From Bryobacterales bacterium (GTDB taxonomy: Bacteria > Acidobacteriota > Terriglobia > Bryobacterales > Bryobacteraceae), in assembly GCA_016789785.1 (NCBI GenBank), contig JAEUQE010000133.1:1-22730 (forward strand): DNA of 22,730 bases, written 5' to 3'. Position 1 is the first letter of the stretch. Every line of letters begins with the position of its first letter. Below the pieces are notes generated by a model that saw nothing but the letters and a program-made list of their open reading frames with translations, ran no database searches and was not told where the DNA came from. The translations under genes were made by a program, and so were the position numbers. Shown here in pieces: positions 1-7,802 of this stretch.

Positions 1-320
1 TAGAGGTTGGGCATGCCGAGCTTCTCGCCGAGGCGGCGCGTGTGCACCATCGGCGTGAGCCCTTCGCCGAGCGAGACGATGGAGGTGGGTTTACTGACGG
101 GGAGCACCGGGGCATAACGCCACATGCTGCTGGGGCCATCGGGAATCCAATCGCGGTTCCAGTTCTGGCGGGCTTTCTCGAGGTCGTAGCGGACCAGCAG
201 AGGGAAGCCGGCACTGGAGAGATTGTGGAGCACACCCGCGGGATAGCGCTCACCGGTCATGCTGCACTCGAGGTGCGATGCGGTAGTCATCGAATCTATG
301 ATGATAGCGCGGAAGGTCAT
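1..320 (-). CDS. thrC: Threonine synthase, N-terminal part (cut by left edge)
   Basis: The 106 visible codons match the start of a long-form threonine synthase, the PLP enzyme that converts O-phosphohomoserine to threonine in the cytoplasm. Recognisable blocks are HLECSMTGERYPAG (residues about 16-29), PLLVRYDLE (about 40-48), MWRYAPVLPV (about 66-75) and SLGEGLTPM (about 83-91), which precedes the PLP domain. The start at 320 is chosen because GGAAGG lies 6 bases upstream; the next in-frame ATG, ten codons in, has no ribosome site. The region where many relatives carry a small zinc ribbon (CxxC...CxCG) keeps only one cysteine here. The gene follows the Asp-box protein on the same strand after 39 bases, with no obvious promoter between. 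The PLP lysine and the rest of the enzyme lie outside the window. Confidence 0.88.
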   Translation of the reverse strand, partial: MTFRAIIIDSMTTASHLECSMTGERYPAGVLHNLSSAGFPLLVRYDLEKARQNWNRDWIPDGPSSMWRYAPVLPVSKPTSIVSLGEGLTPMVHTRRLGEKLGMPNL

Positions 321-359
321 GGAGAGCCTTCCGCGTATGATTGAAAGGCCATCCAAGCT

Positions 360-2690
360 TCAAGGCCGCAGCAGAAAGGCCTCCCAAACGCCCCGGCCAA
401 AGGTGGCGGCAACCAGCCGGTTCTTCACGGGATGGACTTCGAGATCCTCGATCACCGTGGGCGGAAGGCCGAGATTGTAAGAGCGCCACTGGGGCGCGAT
501 GGCATCGTGCGTGAAAAAGACGCCGATATCGGTGCCGATGTAGACGAGGCTTGGGAAGTTGGCTTGCCGCGCAATGGCATTGATGCGGAACGCAGGAATG
601 CTGCCCGAGGCTGTGGATGGGGGACCAGTGATGTCCTGCCAGGTCGAGCCGGCGTCACTACTGCGAAACACGCGGCAGTTGGCGATCGAGGCCGACGTGG
701 CCCAGACGCGGCGAGGGTCCTGTGGATCGACCGCGATGTCTGTGATGAAGGTCGTAGGACAGGTAGACGTGCTGATGGTGAGCCGTGTCCAGGTGTCGCC
801 ACGATTGGACGATGTGAAAGACTCCGAACCTCGCGAGACGTAGATGCGGCGGCCATCGGATGGCGCAACGCGGAGGATGCGGATGAGACGATCGGAATCA
901 GGGAGCCCATCGGCCTTGCGCCAGCGGCGGCCATTGTTCTTCGATTGAAACAAATTGCGGAGGCCGAGATAGACGATGCTGTCATCGGAGGGATCAATCT
1001 CCATGGATGCGCCGAAGGTGCCGGGGCGATCTTTGGTGACCGTGTCTTTGGGCCCCAGACGCTCGTCGCGATCAATGTCTCCCGTGGTGCGATTGTTGGC
1101 CTTGCCGAGATTGTTGGAGCGAAACGCGTGGCCATCGTAGAGGGCGAAGTACAATGTGTCCGCCTCTTTGGGACTGAAGGCTCCATCGAAGCCGTCGGCG
1201 CCCCAGATCTGGCGGAAGTTCGTGCCATCGTGCACGACAACGCCGTTGTCCTGTGCGCCCAAGAGCATGTAGTTCGCTTTCTTTGAAACCGACACCGTAT
1301 AGAACTGGCTGATCTGAAGGCCGTTGCTTCGTTCCGTCCAGTTCTTGCCGCCATCGGTGGATCGTGCGATTCCACCGTCGTTGCCGGACCATAGTTCGGT
1401 GCCCGAACCAGGGCGGAAGACGAGGGTATGTTGATCGGCGTGGACGTAGCGATCGGTGGAGTCTCCACGATTCCAGAAAGATTTGCGATCCCACTTCTCG
1501 CCGCCGTCTTCTGATTTCCAGAGATTGATGCCGCCAACCCATACTTCGTTCGCATTGGTGGGCGACGCTTCGAGGGCAAGGTCGTATTCACCCTGGCCCT
1601 CGTTGTCGGTGGCGCCGCCGTTCTTGCGGCCGAGGACGTTGGGCTCGCTGGCACGTTTTGACCACGAGGCACCGGAGTCCGTCGAGCGGTACAAACCGGC
1701 GAAGGTGCGATCGGCCTGATTGACGAAGATCGCATAGACGGTCGCCGGCGCATTGGCGGAGACGGCGAGTGCGACTCGGGAGATGTCCCTGTTTGGCATG
1801 CTTCCGGTTGCGCGATTCCAGGTGAGGCCTGCGTCGCGTGAGACGAACACGGGATTGGCGGCGATGCTGTCGGCTCTGGAGGCGGCGTAGAGAGTGTTGG
1901 GATCGGTGGGCTTGAACTCCATGTCGAAGAATATGCCCGGGGCGGCTTGTGTCCACGTTGCGCCGGCATCGGCACTGCGGAAGATGCCACTCAAAGTGGC
2001 GGCGAGCACGATCTGCGGATTCGTAGGGTGCACGAGAATACGGCTCACCACGGCGGATTGAAGAACCGGGGTTGTGTTGGTTTGGAAGGACTGGCCCGCG
2101 TCGGTGGACTTGAGTACGCCGAAGCCGACACCGTCGCGTCCATCACGGTCGCCGGTGCCGAGATAGAGTACGTTGCCATCCGCGGAAACCGCAATATCGC
2201 TGACGCCGAGCAGCGGCACGTCGACAGGAACACTGGTCCAATCGCCGCCATTATTGATGCTCTTCCAAAGACCGCCGGTCGCGGCGCCCGCGTAGATCAC
2301 GCCGGTACCGAACGCGATGCAGTTGATGCGGCCGAGGCCGGGATTGGCGCCAGTAATGTCCCAGTCATTGATAGGCGACGTAACCGGGCCAACGGCCTTC
2401 CAGGTGAGAGGCAAGGGCGGTGGTGTGAGATCGAGATTCTTGAAACGCTTCCAACGGTCGAGCAGATCCGCGCCTTGTGGCAACGTCCCCGCTTCCAAAC
2501 GCCGCGACCAGAAGTGGTCCCACCGTTGGAATTGCTTGCTGGAGAGCTGGCGCGGAGATGCCTTGAGGATGCTCGCGCGCAGGTCGGCATATGTGGTGCG
2601 ATTCGAAGGAATGAGTTGTTCCATGCTCAGTCCCATCGCAATGACAAGCAGAGACAAAGTGGCTGCCGAAGCCCAGTAATTGCGCCGCAT
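360..2690 (-). CDS. Secreted Asp-box (BNR / sortilin-VPS10-like) beta-propeller protein, 776 aa
   Basis: Residues 8-22 form a hydrophobic N-terminal signal or anchor, so the protein is probably exported or tethered to the membrane. At least ten Asp-box-like motifs (S-x-D-x-G-x-x-W) follow, near residues 144, 194, 239, 284, 335, 392, 444, 583, 627 and 676. Examples are RSADAGATW, RSTDSGASW, KSEDGGEKW and RSSDAGSTW. The C-terminal ATFGRGVWE is typical of the sortilin/VPS10-like propeller proteins common in Acidobacteriota and Planctomycetota. Ten or more repeats suggest two propellers. Annotation pipelines often call such proteins glycosyl hydrolase or WD40/YVTN/BNR-like; I see no catalytic residues I could assign, so binding or scaffold roles are as likely as hydrolysis. 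The start is supported by GGAGGT at 2699-2704, 8 bases from the ATG. A possible -10 (TATCTT on the minus strand, 2730-2735) lies upstream, but its -35 is poor. Confidence 0.85.
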   Translation of the reverse strand: MRRNYWASAATLSLLVIAMGLSMEQLIPSNRTTYADLRASILKASPRQLSSKQFQRWDHFWSRRLEAGTLPQGADLLDRWKRFKNLDLTPPPLPLTWKAVGPVTSPINDWDITGANPGLGRINCIAFGTGVIYAGAATGGLWKSINNGGDWTSVPVDVPLLGVSDIAVSADGNVLYLGTGDRDGRDGVGFGVLKSTDAGQSFQTNTTPVLQSAVVSRILVHPTNPQIVLAATLSGIFRSADAGATWTQAAPGIFFDMEFKPTDPNTLYAASRADSIAANPVFVSRDAGLTWNRATGSMPNRDISRVALAVSANAPATVYAIFVNQADRTFAGLYRSTDSGASWSKRASEPNVLGRKNGGATDNEGQGEYDLALEASPTNANEVWVGGINLWKSEDGGEKWDRKSFWNRGDSTDRYVHADQHTLVFRPGSGTELWSGNDGGIARSTDGGKNWTERSNGLQISQFYTVSVSKKANYMLLGAQDNGVVVHDGTNFRQIWGADGFDGAFSPKEADTLYFALYDGHAFRSNNLGKANNRTTGDIDRDERLGPKDTVTKDRPGTFGASMEIDPSDDSIVYLGLRNLFQSKNNGRRWRKADGLPDSDRLIRILRVAPSDGRRIYVSRGSESFTSSNRGDTWTRLTISTSTCPTTFITDIAVDPQDPRRVWATSASIANCRVFRSSDAGSTWQDITGPPSTASGSIPAFRINAIARQANFPSLVYIGTDIGVFFTHDAIAPQWRSYNLGLPPTVIEDLEVHPVKNRLVAATFGRGVWEAFLLRP

Positions 2691-2795
2691 TGACGTGTAC
2701 CTCCGGTTGCGGGCGAAAGTGTCTGATTGAAGATAACGCGGAAGGCTCGGGATTCCAGGCAGAGGACGGTAAGAAAGCGGTAAGCAAGTTGTAGC

Positions 2796-3055
2796 GGCTT
2801 GGGCGGCTTACGCGGATTGCGCGGCTTGGGCGGCTTGGGCGGCTTGGGCGGCTTGCGCGGCTTGGGCGGATTGCGCGGCTTGGGCGGATTGCGCGGCTTG
2901 CGCAGTTTGGGCGGCTTGCGCAGTTTGCACGGCTTGCGCAGCTTGCGCGGCTTACGCAGCTTGCGCGGCTTACGCAGATTGGGCGGATTGCGCGGCCTTG
3001 GGCGGATTGCGCAGATTGCACGGCTTGCGCAGATTGGGCGGATTGCGCGGCCTTG
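2796..3055. repeat. Degenerate 9-bp tandem repeat (minisatellite), about 28 units
   Basis: From 2796 the sequence is a head-to-tail array with consensus GGCTTGSGC (variants GGATTGCGC, AGATTGGGC, AGCTTGCGC, GGCTTACGC). I count 22 perfectly phased 9-base units to 2993, one 10-base unit (GGCCTTGGGC, 2994-3003), five more 9-base units to 3048, and a final partial unit. Because 9 is a multiple of 3 and the unit lacks stops, several frames stay open and give Gly-Leu-rich or Pro/Lys/Arg-rich reads; the 10-base unit breaks frame, which argues against coding. The array fills most of the gap between two divergent genes (starts at 2690 and 3088). The remaining intergenic bases (2691-2795 and 3056-3087) hold only the ribosome sites and a weak possible -10 for the leftward gene. 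Confidence 0.95.
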
Positions 3056-3087
3056 TCGCGTGCCCACAGGCCCGCGCGGAGTGCGGT

Positions 3088-4362
3088 ATGCTTCCGTGCA
3101 TGCGACGACGAGACATGCTGGCGGCATCGCTGGCCGCAACGCCACTGCTGGGACAGCCGGCGGGCCGGAAGTACAACACTGCGCTGATTGGGTCGGGATG
3201 GTGGGGCATGAACATTCTGCGCGAGGCGATCGCGTCAGGGGAATGCCGAGCCGTCGCCTTCTGCGATCCGGATGCGGCGCAGATCGACAAAGCTGCCGCG
3301 GAATTGGCGAAGTTCTCCGGCGATCAGCCGCGGCGATATCGGGACTACCGGGAGATGCTGAAGAAGGAGCGGCCCGACATTACGATTGTGGCAACTCCGG
3401 ATCACTGGCACGCGCTGCCCACGATTGACGCCGTGAAGGCAGGCGCGCACGTGTATGTGGAGAAGCCGATCGCGCACACGATTGATGAAGGCAAGGCGAT
3501 GGTGAAGGCATCGCGCGAGGCGGATCGCTTGATTCAAGTAGGTCTGCACAGGCGGGTGTCGCCGCATCCGGTCACGGGCATGGAGTTTCTGAAGTCGGGC
3601 AAGGTGGGCAAGATCGGCATGGTGCGGACGTTCGCGCATAGTGGCGGCGGGCCTGGCACGAAGTCGCCGGATAGCGAACCGCCGGAGGGGCTCGATTGGG
3701 ATCTGTGGCTGGGGCCCGCGCCGAAGCGGCCGTTCAACAAGGCGATCCACCCGCGGGGTTTCCGGCAGTTCCTCGATTTCGCGAACGGGACGCTGGGCGA
3801 TTGGGGTGTGCACTGGATGGATCAAGTGCTGTGGTGGACGGAGGAGACGCATCCGAAGTCGGTGTACAGCACGGGCGGGCGGTTTGTGCGTCAGGATTCG
3901 ACCGATGCGCCGGATACCCAGATTGTGACCTACGAATTCGAGACGTTTCGCGCCACGTGGGAGCAGCGGCACTATGCGAATAACAACGCCGAGCATCACG
4001 CGATCGGCGCGTATTTCTATGGGACGGAGGGCACGTTTCATATGGGTTGGCGCGATGGGTGGACATTCTACCCGGCCAACGCGAAGCAGAAGCCGGTCCA
4101 TGTGGAGCCGCAGTTGAACGCGCCGGACGGGCAGAACATCAAGGAGCTGTGGGCAGACTTTCTGGATGCCATCAAGAAGAAGCGGAAGCCGGTGCGCGAT
4201 ATCGAGATCGGGTATCGGGCAACGAACGCGGCGCTGCTGGGCATGGTGAGTTGGCGGCTGGGCCGCGCGGTCCGGTGGGATGGGAATCAGTGTCCGGGCG
4301 ATGCGGAAGCGAATAAGCTGCTGCGGCGGGCCTATCGCAAGCCGTGGGTATATCCAGTGTAG
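3088..4362 (+). CDS. Tat-exported Gfo/Idh/MocA family oxidoreductase, 424 aa
   Basis: This is an NAD(P)-dependent sugar or inositol-type dehydrogenase or isomerase of the Gfo/Idh/MocA family. A twin-arginine signal sits at residues 5-22 (RRRDMLAAS followed by a hydrophobic stretch), so a folded, cofactor-loaded enzyme is probably sent to the periplasm. The Rossmann loop is GSGWWG (35-40), the family EKP motif is at 125-127, and DWGVHWMD (238-245) matches the conserved active-site helix carrying the catalytic histidine. Length is normal for exported members. I place the start at 3088, where GGAG lies 6 bases upstream. The open frame extends back to 2998, but only through the tandem repeat, and those extra residues are not plausible protein. 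The next gene starts 27 bases after the stop. The substrate cannot be read from sequence. Confidence 0.9.
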   Translation: MLPCMRRRDMLAASLAATPLLGQPAGRKYNTALIGSGWWGMNILREAIASGECRAVAFCDPDAAQIDKAAAELAKFSGDQPRRYRDYREMLKKERPDITIVATPDHWHALPTIDAVKAGAHVYVEKPIAHTIDEGKAMVKASREADRLIQVGLHRRVSPHPVTGMEFLKSGKVGKIGMVRTFAHSGGGPGTKSPDSEPPEGLDWDLWLGPAPKRPFNKAIHPRGFRQFLDFANGTLGDWGVHWMDQVLWWTEETHPKSVYSTGGRFVRQDSTDAPDTQIVTYEFETFRATWEQRHYANNNAEHHAIGAYFYGTEGTFHMGWRDGWTFYPANAKQKPVHVEPQLNAPDGQNIKELWADFLDAIKKKRKPVRDIEIGYRATNAALLGMVSWRLGRAVRWDGNQCPGDAEANKLLRRAYRKPWVYPV

Positions 4363-4377
4363 GCGTGCCCATTTCGA

Positions 4378-4383
4378 TATAAT
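4378..4383 (+). promoter_or_regulatory. Perfect TATAAT -10 box, 6 bases before a GTG start (probable leaderless transcript)
   Basis: TATAAT matches the sigma70 -10 consensus exactly and ends 6 bases before the GTG at 4390. Transcription normally begins 6-7 bases after the -10, which would place the first transcribed base on or next to the start codon. No purine-rich ribosome site precedes the GTG. The best -35 at a 17-base spacing (4355-4360, CAGTGT) is poor, so strength is uncertain. It would give the downstream pair its own promoter, apart from the oxidoreductase. Confidence 0.5.
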
Positions 4384-4389
4384 TACGGC

Positions 4390-5532
4390 GTGACTCACGA
4401 TTGGCCAATCGCGTTCCCGGCCGATTGGGCGCCGGCACCGCCGATCGACACGACCGGCTTCGTTAAGTTCGACGAAGGGCACGCGCCGCCAGGCACCATG
4501 GTGGTGGAAGGCGAATGGGCCGGCATCCGGCGAGTGGCCGAGGGTGCGTCCTCGGGTCCGACGGGCATGCCGTGGGTGGATTCGAACGGTTGGAAGATCC
4601 GTCTGCTGCGTGCGCAGAATCCGGACAAGCGAATCTGGGTGGAAAGCAAGGCGCCGGAGCCCGCGGAGGTAATCCGTGTGGAACGGTATCTGTCGGGGAT
4701 GGCGGATGCGGCGGCGCACGGCGGGCATTGGGTTCTGAAGCTGGACGCGGCATTTACTAAGTCGCTTGCGGCGAAAGACGCGGACGCCTTGGGTAAGTGG
4801 GACAAAATCGCGCAAGCAGCGAAGTATTTTCGCGCGCATACTTCGGAGGACTCGCTCCCGGCGCGGGCGGTAACCGCGGTGATTTCCGATTTTTCCGGTG
4901 ACAATGAGTTACTCGGGCAGGAGATCCTGAATCTCGCGGCGCGCCAGCAGTTCCCGTATCTGATTATCGACAAAGGCAGGTTCCAGGGACTGCCCTCGGG
5001 GTTGATTGCCGCGGTTTATCCGGACGAACAGCCGCCGGCGGATGCGCTGCGGACGGCGCTACTCGGCTTCGTGCGTGGCGGGGGCATGTTGATCGCCGGC
5101 GCGTCCTGGGGGACACCCAAGACCACGCCGTTGCCGGACAGCGCGTCGGTGCGGTACAGGATCCACATCGAGGGGCAGGGACGAATCGCAATCGCCGGGG
5201 ATGGGGACATGGCCGACCCTTATCTGGTGGCGGCGGACACGCAGGTCCTGGTGAGTCACCGGAACGACATTGTGCGGATGTGGAACGGCGGCTCGATGGG
5301 AGTTTATCCAACAGGCGATCGCAGGCGCTCCGTTGTTCATTTCATCAATTACTCCGGGCGGGCGGGCGGTGATCCGGTTTCCGTTTGGGTAGCGGGAGAC
5401 TTCGGAAAGGCCACGCTTCGCAGCTTTGAATTCACCGGAACGCGGCCGTTGGAAATACTTCGCCGCCGTAATGGGGTGGAGGTGCATTTGCCTCCGGTCG
5501 CGGTGTACGCGGCGCTGGAAGTAAGTTCGTAA
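4390..5532 (+). CDS. Unrecognised 380-aa protein between the oxidoreductase and DUF362 genes
   Basis: I do not recognise a named family. No signal peptide or membrane segment is visible from the GTG start, so it looks cytosolic, unlike both neighbours. The N-terminal third carries a run of Trp, Gly and acidic residues (GFVKFDEG at 23-30, VVEGEWAGIR at 38-47). Residues 160-240 look alpha/beta (AVTAVISDF, FPYLIIDKG, GGGMLIAGASW), somewhat like the glutamine-amidotransferase-like domain of some beta-galactosidase-type enzymes. The C-terminal 60 residues look like a beta domain (VVHFINYSG, then VAVYAALEV at the end). This three-part layout recalls the tail of a glycoside-hydrolase-like protein, but that is inference from shape only. 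A TATAAT lies just before the start, and the DUF362 gene follows 15 bases after the stop, so the two are probably co-transcribed. An ATG at 4498 is an alternative start but would cut conserved-looking sequence. Confidence 0.75.
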   Translation: MTHDWPIAFPADWAPAPPIDTTGFVKFDEGHAPPGTMVVEGEWAGIRRVAEGASSGPTGMPWVDSNGWKIRLLRAQNPDKRIWVESKAPEPAEVIRVERYLSGMADAAAHGGHWVLKLDAAFTKSLAAKDADALGKWDKIAQAAKYFRAHTSEDSLPARAVTAVISDFSGDNELLGQEILNLAARQQFPYLIIDKGRFQGLPSGLIAAVYPDEQPPADALRTALLGFVRGGGMLIAGASWGTPKTTPLPDSASVRYRIHIEGQGRIAIAGDGDMADPYLVAADTQVLVSHRNDIVRMWNGGSMGVYPTGDRRRSVVHFINYSGRAGGDPVSVWVAGDFGKATLRSFEFTGTRPLEILRRRNGVEVHLPPVAVYAALEVSS

Positions 5533-5547
5533 TCGAAAGAGGGCATT

Positions 5548-6723
5548 ATGCTGATTACGCGCAGGACCGTTCTTTCCGCCGCCGGTGCGGCGCTGCTGCC
5601 AGGATACGCGCGCGGCGCGGCACAGAACTCGCGGGTCGCGGTGGCGCAGTGCCCGGACTACGGCGCATCGCTGGTACCGGCAATGAGCCGTATCTTCGAT
5701 CAGATCGGCGGGCTTGGTAAGTTAGTAAGTGGGAAGACAGTAACCATCAAGGTCAACCTGACCGGAAGCCCCACTTACCGGCTGGGGCATGCGCCCTTGG
5801 AGACCACTCACTATACGCACCCGGCGGTGATCGGGGCGGCGGTGCATCTGATGGGCAAGGCCGGGGCGCGCCGGATTCGAATTGTGGAGTCGCCATGGTC
5901 GACCGCGGATCCGATCCAGGAGGTGATCCTGCAGGCCAACTGGGAGCCGAATGACATGCTGCGGGCGGCGCCGGTGGTGGAGTTTGTCAACACCAACTGG
6001 GGCGGGCCGAAGAAACAGTATGTGCGATTTCCTACTCCACAGGGCGGACATATCTTTCCGGGGTTCGATCTGCATACGGCTTACTCGGACTGCGATGTGT
6101 TTGTGTCGATCGCGAAGATGAAGGATCACGCGACGGCGGGCGTCACGCTGGCGATGAAGAACTGCTTCGGGATCACGCCCTGCACGATTTACGGGACCGG
6201 CGCGGGCAAGGATGAGCCGAGCCTGACTCCGGCGGGCGGGCGTGAGATGTTTCACAACGGTCTGCGGCACCCCTCGAAGTCGGCGCCGCAGGAGCGCGAT
6301 CACACCGTGCCGAAGGAAGGCGGAGCGCGCGTGCCGCGGATTGTCGCGGACATTGTGGCGGCGCGGCCGATTCATCTGTCGATCGTGGAAGGGATCGACA
6401 CGATGGCGGGAGGCGAGGGGCCGTGGAATGGACCTGGTCTGCGGATCGTGCATCCGAAGTTGCTGGTGGCGGGATTGAATCCAGTGGCGACGGACGCGGT
6501 ATGTATGCGTCTGATGAATTACGATCCGATGGCGCGGCGTGGAGCGGCGCCGTTTGAGACCAGCGACAACACGCTGGAACTGGCGGAGGCGCTTGGCGTG
6601 GGGAGCCGGGATCCGAACCGGATCGAACTAGCGGGCGCGCCGGTCGAGCAGGCGCGCTTCGACTTCGCGGCGTTGCGGGAAGAGCGGAAGCAACTGCCGC
6701 GCAGGCGGAGATCGCGGGCGTAG
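5548..6723 (+). CDS. Tat-exported DUF362 domain protein, 391 aa
   Basis: The N-terminus has a twin-arginine signal (TRRTVLSAAGAALL, residues 4-17, with a likely cleavage after ARGA). DUF362 signatures follow in order: KVNLTG (68-73), AKMKDHATAGVTLAMKNCFG (189-208), VEGIDTMAGGEGPWNG (280-295) and AGLNPVATDAVCMRLM (308-323). The family often occurs with 4Fe-4S domains; none is fused here, though several cysteines remain (C35, C182, C206, C212, C319). The biochemical role of the family is not established. An AGAGGG sequence precedes the ATG at short spacing, and the upstream gene ends 15 bases before, which suggests one operon. The C-terminus is very basic (RRRRSR). It converges on the sialidase-like gene with 29 bases between and no clear terminator. 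Confidence 0.9.
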   Translation: MLITRRTVLSAAGAALLPGYARGAAQNSRVAVAQCPDYGASLVPAMSRIFDQIGGLGKLVSGKTVTIKVNLTGSPTYRLGHAPLETTHYTHPAVIGAAVHLMGKAGARRIRIVESPWSTADPIQEVILQANWEPNDMLRAAPVVEFVNTNWGGPKKQYVRFPTPQGGHIFPGFDLHTAYSDCDVFVSIAKMKDHATAGVTLAMKNCFGITPCTIYGTGAGKDEPSLTPAGGREMFHNGLRHPSKSAPQERDHTVPKEGGARVPRIVADIVAARPIHLSIVEGIDTMAGGEGPWNGPGLRIVHPKLLVAGLNPVATDAVCMRLMNYDPMARRGAAPFETSDNTLELAEALGVGSRDPNRIELAGAPVEQARFDFAALREERKQLPRRRRSRA

Positions 6724-6752
6724 GTCAGCGGCGAGCCACCGTTCAACCCTTG

Positions 6753-7802
6753 TCAGGATGGGAGCCTGGCGCCGTAATACACCGCTTTGTACCGGTTGTC
6801 GTCGTAGGCGAAGTGAAGATACTTGCGGTCACGGCTCACAAAGCCATCGGGATAGTTTAGGCGGCCGGGTACAGTTACTAAGTCACGGCGGTAGGGCCAT
6901 GTCTTCATGCCGTCGAAGGATACCCAGAGCGAGAGCGGATTGCGCACTTTGGGATCCGGGTTGTGCAGGAGCGCGACACGGTCGCCACCAAGGGAGTACA
7001 ACGTGGCCTTGCTGCCGGGATTCGGGATATCGGTGGGATAGGCTGGGCCCCAGGTCTCACCCCCATCCGCGGAGTCCGAACGAAAGAGCACACCACCGAG
7101 GCGATCGGCGCGAATCAGCATCGCCATCCGCCTGCCATTCAACTCCACAACGTTGTTCTCAGCGAAGCCGCGGTAGTTGTCATCGGAGCTGATACGAATG
7201 GAGCCGTGCAAGGTGAAGGTCTTGCAGTGGTCGCGCGAAATCATGACGCCATTGCGAGGATTACGGGGCCCATCGTCACTCTCGTAGTGCTGGTAGGGAA
7301 CGACCACCGCACCGTCACGGCGAATGATGGTGTTGCGGACGAAGGTCGCCTTGTGGATGGCATGGGGAATGGGGCGAGGCTCCGACCATGTCCGGCACGA
7401 GTCCTTACTCTCCGTCACCCACGTGGTCCAATCGCGGAAGGTACCGTCGTGATTCGCGAAGTAGAGGCGGCAGACGCCGCGATACACCATAAGTTCGGTG
7501 GGGACAAGCGCGCGGTTGGGACTGTGCTCCTTGATGCCGAGGCGGATTGGCTCCATGGCGGACCATGTGCGGCCTTCGTCGCGACTGCGGGAGAGAAACA
7601 GGTCGTTCTCGGGCAGAGGCTCCTTGTCTCCGCCACCTAACATGACCATCGCCCAGGAACCGTCGGGCATGGCACGGAGCGTGGTATCGCAGCAGAGCTT
7701 GTTGGGTGTGCGGCCCTCGAAGATCAGTGTCTGGCGATCCTGCCGGGCATCCACGGCGGGTTGCATTGCGGCCGCCATCAGAAAGTTGCGCCTTGTGAGC
7801 AT
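6753..7802 (-). CDS. Tat-exported sialidase-like (BNR repeat) protein, 349 aa
   Basis: The start [13 protein letters not shown] is a compact twin-arginine-like signal, implying periplasmic or surface location. Asp-box motifs occur near residues 71 ([10 protein letters not shown]), 130 ([10 protein letters not shown]), 188 (SRDHCKTF) and 241 ([10 protein letters not shown]), consistent with one six-bladed sialidase-type propeller of normal length. AENNVVEL (214-221) and LNYPDGF (315-321) fall where sialidase folds place an acidic residue and the catalytic tyrosine, and RTP (31-33) could be the RIP-like N-terminal motif. I cannot assign the arginine triad with confidence, so sialidase activity is unproven. 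The ATG shares one base with the stop of the TonB-receptor gene (TGATG), indicating translational coupling; this is the last gene of the IclR-aldolase-receptor unit. Confidence 0.83.
   Translation of the reverse strand: MLTRRNFLMAAAMQPAVDARQDRQTLIFEGRTPNKLCCDTTLRAMPDGSWAMVMLGGGDKEPLPENDLFLSRSRDEGRTWSAMEPIRLGIKEHSPNRALVPTELMVYRGVCRLYFANHDGTFRDWTTWVTESKDSCRTWSEPRPIPHAIHKATFVRNTIIRRDGAVVVPYQHYESDDGPRNPRNGVMISRDHCKTFTLHGSIRISSDDNYRGFAENNVVELNGRRMAMLIRADRLGGVLFRSDSADGGETWGPAYPTDIPNPGSKATLYSLGGDRVALLHNPDPKVRNPLSLWVSFDGMKTWPYRRDLVTVPGRLNYPDGFVSRDRKYLHFAYDDNRYKAVYYGARLPS

Noticed and set aside
452..1990. 512-residue minus-strand open frame inside the Asp-box gene
   Set aside because: Ser/Pro/Arg-rich shadow in another frame of a clearly real gene.
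2796..3055. CRISPR array
   Set aside because: Units are 9 bases and contiguous, with no spacers and no cas genes.
2998..3087. N-terminal extension of the oxidoreductase to 2998
   Set aside because: The added residues are translated repeat; the Tat signal and a GGAG site support the start at 3088.
2799..3428. Open frame giving a Gly-Leu-Arg repeat protein across the tandem array
   Set aside because: The frame is open only because the 9-base unit has no stop; the 10-base unit breaks the pattern, there is no ribosome site, and the second half is a shadow of the oxidoreductase gene.
3235..4839. 534-residue minus-strand open frame opposite the oxidoreductase and the 380-residue gene
   Set aside because: Arg/His/Pro-rich antisense shadow spanning two real genes; no motif or ribosome site.
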